Below, piece after piece: positions 58,101 through 64,000 of a DNA stretch of 64,000 nt. The notes beneath the pieces were generated by a model. It made no database searches. It saw only the letters and a list, made by a program, of their open reading frames with translations, and was not told the DNA's origin. The stretch's first letter is position 1. Every line of letters starts with the position of its first letter. Position numbers and translations under genes: made by a program. Source of the stretch: Malaya genurostris (Eukaryota > Arthropoda > Insecta > Diptera > Culicidae); NCBI RefSeq assembly GCF_030247185.1, contig NC_080570.1, positions 8,033,161-8,097,160 on the forward strand, written 5' to 3'.

Positions 58101-61100
58101 AGTCGAAATTGAACAATTTTGATACCTCCACTTCTCACGCACGAAAACGCACTAAACAGACTGTATTTTCGGTCTGTATTTATTCCAAATTAACAACATC
58201 CTGACTTATTTGAGGAAAGGTGACACTTCGAAAAGCAAACAACTTGAGTTTTGCAATGACTGAGTGGAAAAATATATTGGAGAAGCCAAATGAGTGAACA
58301 ACTAGCAGAAAAAATGATTTATTGGAAAAAGTTACGCTCAGAGACAAAGAAACCTGAACTTAGTTATGGCGGCTTTACGTCAAACCAACTAAAATTAATA
58401 AATCGTTAAAAACAATTGCGGTTTGATTTTTCGTGACAATCTGCTTCTGGTAGGAAAGGGCAGACTATCAATACAACCTTCATAGGAGTCTGTCGCTGAC
58501 GATGTCCAGCCAGCGACTGGCACCAACAAAGAAGGTGGTTTGTTGTTGTTACATTTGAGTTTTATTTGCATTTATTTTTGGTTTACAATAATTTAACAAT
58601 GTAAGTGGTACAGCTTTCGCTTTTCAATCTTTGATGTATGTCTTATTACTTTTTAGTTATTTCATTTTGCTCTGCTATTCGCAACAATATTTGTTTAACA
58701 ATGTAATAACAAAGAAGGTGGCAAGCGATTATACCTAAATACACTCTCCTACTCAGTGCTTGAGCGAAAAATAGGTATAAAGCGAGAAGACTATTGTTTA
58801 ATGGACAGAGAAAATGTTTTAATGTATGGGGTATCGAACGGGTGACGGCCAGGATGTAAAAAAAGTTCAAATCTTTAAAATCACACTCTCCAACAGGGCA
58901 GATCCGCCACAGACCACCACGTGAACTCACCTTCTTAAACTCGAACAAGTTGTCACTGCTGAAGATCGGCTCCGGGGCGTTTCCAATCCGTTCCTGTTCG
59001 ACCGGATCGTCGTACCGATCGTCCAGTTGACTTTCGTTGATGGCCCGGTCTTTCTGATTGACGGCACTCTCCGACGAATGCTGTTCCTCGTCGGTGGTTT
59101 CGTCGTCCCGGTCTTCCGGTTCGATAATCCGAACTGATTGCTCTTCGTTTTCCTCCTGTGGAGCGGAAGCTTTCCGAATCACTCCGCTGTCAGCCGACAC
59201 CGACGAATGATCGACTGCGTCCCGATTCTGGTTTCCGAAAAATGTACAAGCAGCTAACGGTTGATTGGTGCTTGGTGGTGGTGCGGTCAATCCAGTTGGC
59301 TTGTTTACCACCGTCGGTGTATCGTCAAAGTAGTTGAAAAACTGTACCTGCGACTCGGTTGGCGGGTTCGGTTTGTTGTTCGGAACCACCGGACCAGTGT
59401 TGAAGTAGTCGGAAGGATTTGGAAGAATCGGTGCTATCGATGGAGGTGTTTGGTGTTGATTGGATATTTGCAACGAGGCAAAGTTCGCGTTCAGAACATC
59501 CGATGGAGGAGCAACTGGAGGTGGTGGAAAGCAGGAATCAGTGGAGAAGAAGTTACCGGTTGTTGGAACTGGATTCGAATTCGGATCGGTTGATTTCAGC
59601 GGAGCCGGTTGCTGGATTGGATTGGCGTTGAGATCTTCGGTTTGAGGTCGCGGTGCAATTGGATTAAAGAACGAAGCGGGTGGAATCGAACTCGGTTGTA
59701 ACTGTGCTGGTTGAGGTTGCGCCGGGATTGGATTAAATAAGGATATTGGAGCTACTGTGACGGCAGGTTGTTCGAAAAAGGCTTGTGATTGAGGAGGTGC
59801 ACCAAATAGTTGGGAGCTTTGAACAGCTGGAACTGTCGGACCAAGACTTGGCGGAACGGTGTATGCACTTCGACGGGTTTTCTGGAGGTTGTACTGCTTG
59901 GAACCACCGGCACCGACCGTTGGAGGCGGTGGAAGAGCGACAGCTGGAGGCGGTGGTTGCTGAGGAACTTGTGATGGATTGAAGAAATTTACTGCCGTTG
60001 ACGGTTGTGGGTTACCGATTTCTGTCGGAGCGTTTGGGTTGAAGAAACTGACCGCTGGCGGTGGAGGCTGATTACTGAAATCAGTCGGTGCTGCTGATGC
60101 TGCTACTGCAGGTGGAGATGGTTCAGGAACTACGTCCGGTCTCGTAAACAAACTGATCGGTTGCCCGTCGCTAAACAGTGCCGGTTCGCTAAGATTCGAG
60201 TTGGGACGCGGTGCTGGCGACAGAACGTTTTCACTCGATTTCGAACGACTGTCAAGGATGGTTTTCGTTTCCCTTGGTTGAGCTTCTCCGAACGGCGTAA
60301 ACAGGTTCGACTGGCGATTGATGGATTCGCTTAGCGATGATTGCGGTCGGGAGGTGACGATTCCGGTATCTCCCGTCGACAGTGGCTCACTGCTTCGCTG
60401 CGGTATCAAACTTGGTGGTTCGAAGGGTTTGCTCGGTTGAGCCGGTGGAACGGCGTTGGAATAGTGGTTAGGTGGTGGTAGTTGACTAGGATATGTAGGT
60501 AAGGATTCCTGTGGAAAGATTGGAGTAGCGGGTTGAAAGAAGGTTGCCGGGGATGCGGCTTTAGGAGGTTCTTGATTAGGCAGATAGGTAGGAGCTGCTG
60601 TAGGTGCTTGAGGAGCTAATGGATTTTTGTATAGACCCACTCCTCGGCTGAGGCGATTGGAACTGTAAGGATTCTTGGACGGTTGGTTTTGGTGCAACTG
60701 GGGAACCGTTGGAACTTGGGCGGGTGTGAAGAATGTTGGTGGTGGAGGAGGAGGAAGTAAAACTTCCGAAACTTCTAGCGGCGGTTGTTGTTCTAAAGAA
60801 CCTCCGGTTACTGGTTCAGCTTGCGGCGGAAGTTGACCTAGGTTCGGCGGTGGTGGCGGTGGCAAACACTGTCCAAATGCCGGTCCAACCTCTGGAACAC
60901 TGGAACACTGAACTCCGAAATAATCAACAGGACTTGGTGCCACGGGCTGTTGGGGTGGTGGTAATGGTCCAAACGCTGGTTTTGGGATTTTTTCCAATAG
61001 GTTCGGTAGTTTCTCGAAGAAAGAAAACCCCGACTTGGTTGGCTGTTCTTGTGAGCCTTGATACTCCGCTTCCTTATTCGGTACAAATTGACTCAAGTCT

Positions 61101-61737
61101 TGATTTTGTGCGGGAGCTACCACAGCGGAAGGTGGTCCTGCCGTACTCAAACCAGGTATGTGGGCGTATGTTTTCTTTTTACTTCCACCAAGCCGATAGG
61201 TGTTGGATCCCGTAGGCGGCACCGTTGGTGGAGTCGAAGCAATTGAAGGCTTACCAACGGCTTCTGGATTGAAAAATGTCGGAGGAGGTGGTAGCGGTTG
61301 TTGTTGTTGTTCCGTAGATTGGAAACTTTGGGATCCCAAAAACTGTTGCTGGGAATAGTCATAGGCTACCTGTGCGATTGGGACTTGCTCTACCACCGGT
61401 GGTACAGGTGAACTGTAACTTGACTGTGAGGGGGCTGGTGAAGTACCCTTAATGACTCGACTGAATGTGGAAAATACAGTCGATGCTACGTTCGGCAACT
61501 GAGCTGCGAATTGGGCGGTTATAACCGATGTTTGCTGTAGATAAGAATTCGACTCAAGACTTCTGCTTTCGGAATCCTCAAGATCCAGAAGGGGATTGTA
61601 CTCCGCAGCAGCGGATGGTGCGGCACTTGACGAGTCGGCTGTCGAGTGCAGATCGATCTCACTAAAACTGTCCGGGTCTTGAAGCTCGGGAACGGCACCC
61701 GGTTGATGTGGACTGAACACAATCGGTTTTCTGATGT
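55183..61737 (-). CDS. SEC23IP/PAPLA1-type intracellular phospholipase A1 (DDHD), N-terminal exon missing
   Basis: Minus-strand exons: 58931-61737, 56400-57587, 56237-56284, 55448-56178 and 55183-55378, giving about 1655 residues plus an unseen first exon (the 61737 acceptor needs one preceding base). Exon A is a Pro-rich, disordered 935-residue region with many PPP and FFNP-like motifs, as expected for a Sec23-binding arm. Exon B has a WWE domain (YRPVYRHWFFRREV to CSWFYK) and the lipase site AGHSLGS (about 56470). A 48-nt exon adds PRKKLFAFKKRLKKRQ. The DDHD domain follows (FALGSPIG, FHPYDPVAYR, PHHKGRKRMHLEL, then EFFNEYLFALTSH), which binds metal and phosphoinositide. The family cleaves phosphatidic acid and related lipids at ER exit sites. 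The exon A to B junction at 57587 is chosen because only that acceptor (ttttccttccacag) is strong and in phase. Drosophila has one orthologue, PAPLA1. Confidence 0.9.
57588..58930 (-). other. PAPLA1 intron between the Pro-rich and WWE exons
   Basis: 1.34 kb from the donor gtgagt (58925-58930) to the acceptor at 57588. An upstream open frame with ATG at 57686 (MRSIFGLAEDK) runs into exon B in frame. It would be an alternative start if a promoter lay in this intron, but the acceptors that would include it from exon A are out of phase. Confidence 0.5.
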
Positions 61738-63060
61738 CTGCAAGCAAAAAGAGAAGAAAAAAAACGTGGAAGAGAAGAATGTCAATAACAGCTAGTGTTT
61801 GATGCAGGTTACGCGCGTATCCGATATTAAAAATGCTAATGAATTCTGCCGGTGCGTCCTTTGATGGCCACTTAAGCGAACCATAGCGAACGTGTCAAAT
61901 GTGGCCATTTAAATCATACGTAGAAGTGTTTTTTTATAGCAGCTAGAATGTGCTAGAGCACATTTGTATTCTAGAAATAGTGCACTCGAATGCGTCGTAG
62001 CGAAAAATAAAAAATAAAACTAGGAAACTTATTGCTAGCAGCATACGTAAATCGATTATGATTTTGATACAAATATGCCATCGAAGAAGTAACTGTGTGT
62101 GCCGGGGCCTGGGAAGAATGCTTATGAATGCCGTTAAGAACGTGATTCGCCTGCTGAAATCGTCTGCCACAACAAGTAGGAAGATGATGTTTCGTAGAAT
62201 GAGGTGTTTGAGAAACAGCGCTCTCGTGATGCACAACAAGTGCGGCTTTGTTGTGATCGTTGTCAGTATTTAGCATTTCAATTACTCTGTTTTAACACAA
62301 GCTGTTTCAATCGCACGAGCGAATAAAAAAATATGTCTAAAAAAATCCAAAAAAGTTTAAAATACATCATCATCATTTGATACTTTTCCGTTTCCGTGTA
62401 GACAAATTTGACAGCCTCATGGACGGGGAGCGCAGTAGGCTGGGCGTGTATTATTGTTTTCATTGCAATCTGTAAATCTGCATGAGTCTCAAGTGTCGGT
62501 GTGTTTAGTTTTCAACAAAATGTGAAGCATTTCCCCGGTAAAGTGGTGGAAGAATTTCCCAGGTAAATTTAGGTGTGAGCATCGGAGCAGTTCGTCACCC
62601 GATTCGGAAGTATGGTGAGGAGATTTTACCTTTCAGGACAACGAAAAATTTGGCTCTGCAAACCAAAATATGAACCAGAAAATCGTGCAAACTTTCGCGA
62701 GATGTGGTCAAAAAACTGAAAACATCCAAGCGTACCGGTCGATCGAATGAATATGCGAAACGGACTGAGGAATTTCAACAAGCAGAAAAAAAGAAAATCC
62801 GGGTTTTTTAATTAAATTTAGTGGTGTAATGATTCCTTTCTCATATTACTTATATTTCCAAAAATATCACTAGAAGATTCTGCCAAGAATTTTTGTTTAA
62901 ACTTGAATAAATTAGAAACTTTCTCTGGGTATAAACTAACACAACCTTTTCAACTTGTAAACAGTTATGTCAAGTTAATAAGCATGGAATTGTATGAGAA
63001 TACTAAGAATTAATATCTTATTTTGCATCTTCGCACTAAATGGCGGTTTGAAATTTTAAA
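61738..63060. other. Upstream region of PAPLA1; first exon not identified
   Basis: The acceptor 'tttgcttgcag' at 61738 shows that coding continues upstream, but no ATG-to-GT exon of the right phase could be supported. It may be here, or beyond the window. A frame at about 62680-62810 on the + strand (VVKKLKTSKRTGRSNEY) is protein-like but unassigned. Confidence 0.4.
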
Positions 63061-63064
63061 CACA

Positions 63065-63161
63065 CTTAATCCTACAGTTCCGGAACCGGAAGTCGGATCC
63101 GGATGAAGTTCAACAGCAACCTATGGGGCAATAGTACCTTTCATTTGAGCCTAATTTACAT
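63065..63161. repeat. Dispersed repeat that hosts the second mariner
   Basis: Matches the repeat at 25-115 ('ttccggaaccggaagtcgga', 'agcaaccta'). The mariner at 63164 is inserted at its TA, so this repeat is older than the mariner insertion. Confidence 0.5.
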
Positions 63162-63163
63162 TA

Positions 63164-64000
63164 AAATGTCTCAGAAAGTATGGACGCACTTCGATTTCGC
63201 TGTAAATAATTCACAAGTGTTAGATAAAGCTTTCTTCATTTAGAATTGGAACAAACTTTTGCTCATATTGTGGCGCTCCTGGTGGACGGATTTGGAAGTT
63301 CTTGGCGCCCACGTGTCGGGAATTTTGTCAGCTTTGTAAACAATCAACATTGAAGCCGAAAGAAAGGAAAAAAAAGAGCACAGTTATTTGGAAAATTCAT
63401 TGTGGTCAGCATCTAGGCTAGCTAAACAGCTGAAATTGCCCAGAAATACCGTATGGCGCGTTATCAAACGGTATAAGGAAACATTGACGACGATTCGGAA
63501 GCCTCAAGCCAATCGTCGGAGTGGAACTGTCGACCGGAAACTGCGTGGTAAGATTTTGAAGACGATTAAGAGAAATCCTAATCTTTCGGACCGTGATTTG
63601 ACCAGAAAATTCGGTGCTGCCCATAGTACCGTGAGGAGAACTCGACTCCGGGAAGAAATCAAGTCGTATCGAGCTAGCAAACAGCCAAATCGGACCATAA
63701 AACAGAATAGTGTGGTCAAAATTCAAGGTATGTCAAGGCTGACTTCGGGCAAATCCCAGGTCAAAAATTTTACTTCACAACGGCTCGGGGGGATGTTCCA
63801 GCCAAATTTAAATTTGTTTTTGCCGACAAAATTGCAAGAAAATTTAGGATTTGGCAAAGCATTTGCAGCTGTGGCAAAAAAAAACGAAAGTTTTCGTTTC
63901 AAATAAGACAATGACATCGGAACTATACCAAAAAGAGTGTCTCCAAAAACCAAAATTTTGCCGTTCATTCGATCCCACGTCCATCCCGTAATGTTTTGGC
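63164..64000 (+). mobile_element. DD37E-type mariner, right part outside the window
   Basis: The left end after TA (63162-63163) reads 'aaatgtctcagaaagtatgg', then 'acgcacttcgatttcgctgt'. That is the reverse complement of the right end of the element at 4264-5401 with few changes, so they are one family. The element continues past base 64000. Confidence 0.85.
63388..64000 (+). pseudogene. DD37E transposase, frame-broken and truncated by the window edge
   Basis: The open frame 63388-63906 encodes two helix-turn-helix units (SASRLAKQLKLPRNTVWRVI and LSDRDLTRKFGAAHSTVRRT), typical of Tc1/mariner DNA-binding regions. From about 63720 the frame seems shifted. After the stop at 63904-63906 the family's block MTSELYQKECLQK continues in the same register (about 63913). 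The first ATG is not clear. The catalytic Asp blocks are only partly inside the window. Confidence 0.75.

Noticed and set aside
60733..61215. 160-codon + strand frame
   Set aside because: Antisense shadow of the Pro-rich PAPLA1 exon, whose composition keeps the opposite strand free of stops.

Overview
The window is eukaryotic, AT-rich nuclear DNA of an insect, most probably a culicine mosquito (Aedes-type). The reasons are GT-AG introns, five recognisable animal housekeeping genes separated by many kilobases of transposon debris, and the mobile-element mix: DD37E-type Tc1/mariner elements, an I-clade-like LINE with an RNase H domain, a tRNA-derived SINE resembling Feilai, and many MITEs. The species call is inference. 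No CRISPR array, operon, phage or bacterial feature was seen.

Layout. 1-12 kb: repeats only (an inverted repeat pair at 1.66-2.84 kb, a dead DD37E mariner at 4.26-5.40 kb, a mariner relic at 6.7-7.4 kb, an unassigned open frame at 7.5-7.9 kb, a MITE at 9.4-9.6 kb, a SINE at 11.6 kb). 12.0-14.96 kb (+): a ten-finger C2H2 zinc-finger protein. 16.5-17.1 kb: a degenerate GAATTC-rich satellite. 18.5-20.5 kb (+): an 11-TM amino acid transporter. 20.7-21.6 kb: a 43-bp minisatellite. 22.3-35.2 kb (-): a five-exon fatty-acid amide hydrolase whose first intron is 9.8 kb and full of transposons. 37.5-38.3 kb: an internally deleted mariner. 40.30-46.40 kb (-): a full-length LINE with both target-site duplications, a poly(A) tail, ORF1, ORF2 and an internal promoter. 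47.9-49.4 kb: another degenerate satellite. 50.8-52.4 kb (+): adenylosuccinate lyase. 53.4-54.0 kb: a second copy of the GAATTC-rich satellite. 55.0-61.7 kb (-): a SEC23IP/PAPLA1-type intracellular phospholipase A1 whose first exon was not found. 63.16-64.0 kb: a second DD37E mariner cut by the window edge.

The five host genes do not form a pathway. AdSL is purine synthesis, FAAH is lipid-amide catabolism, PAPLA1 is ER-exit-site lipid and COPII biology, and the other two are a transcription factor and a membrane transporter. Their exon boundaries were derived by hand from GT/AG sites and reading frame. For FAAH they recover the Lys-Ser-Ser triad at exactly the spacing known from rat FAAH. I did not find a wholly new system. 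The best leads are the intact structure of the LINE, including an Inr plus DPE promoter at exact spacing, the array of FFNP/PPP motifs in the PAPLA1 homologue with its 48-nt basic microexon, and the paired satellite-bearing repeats.
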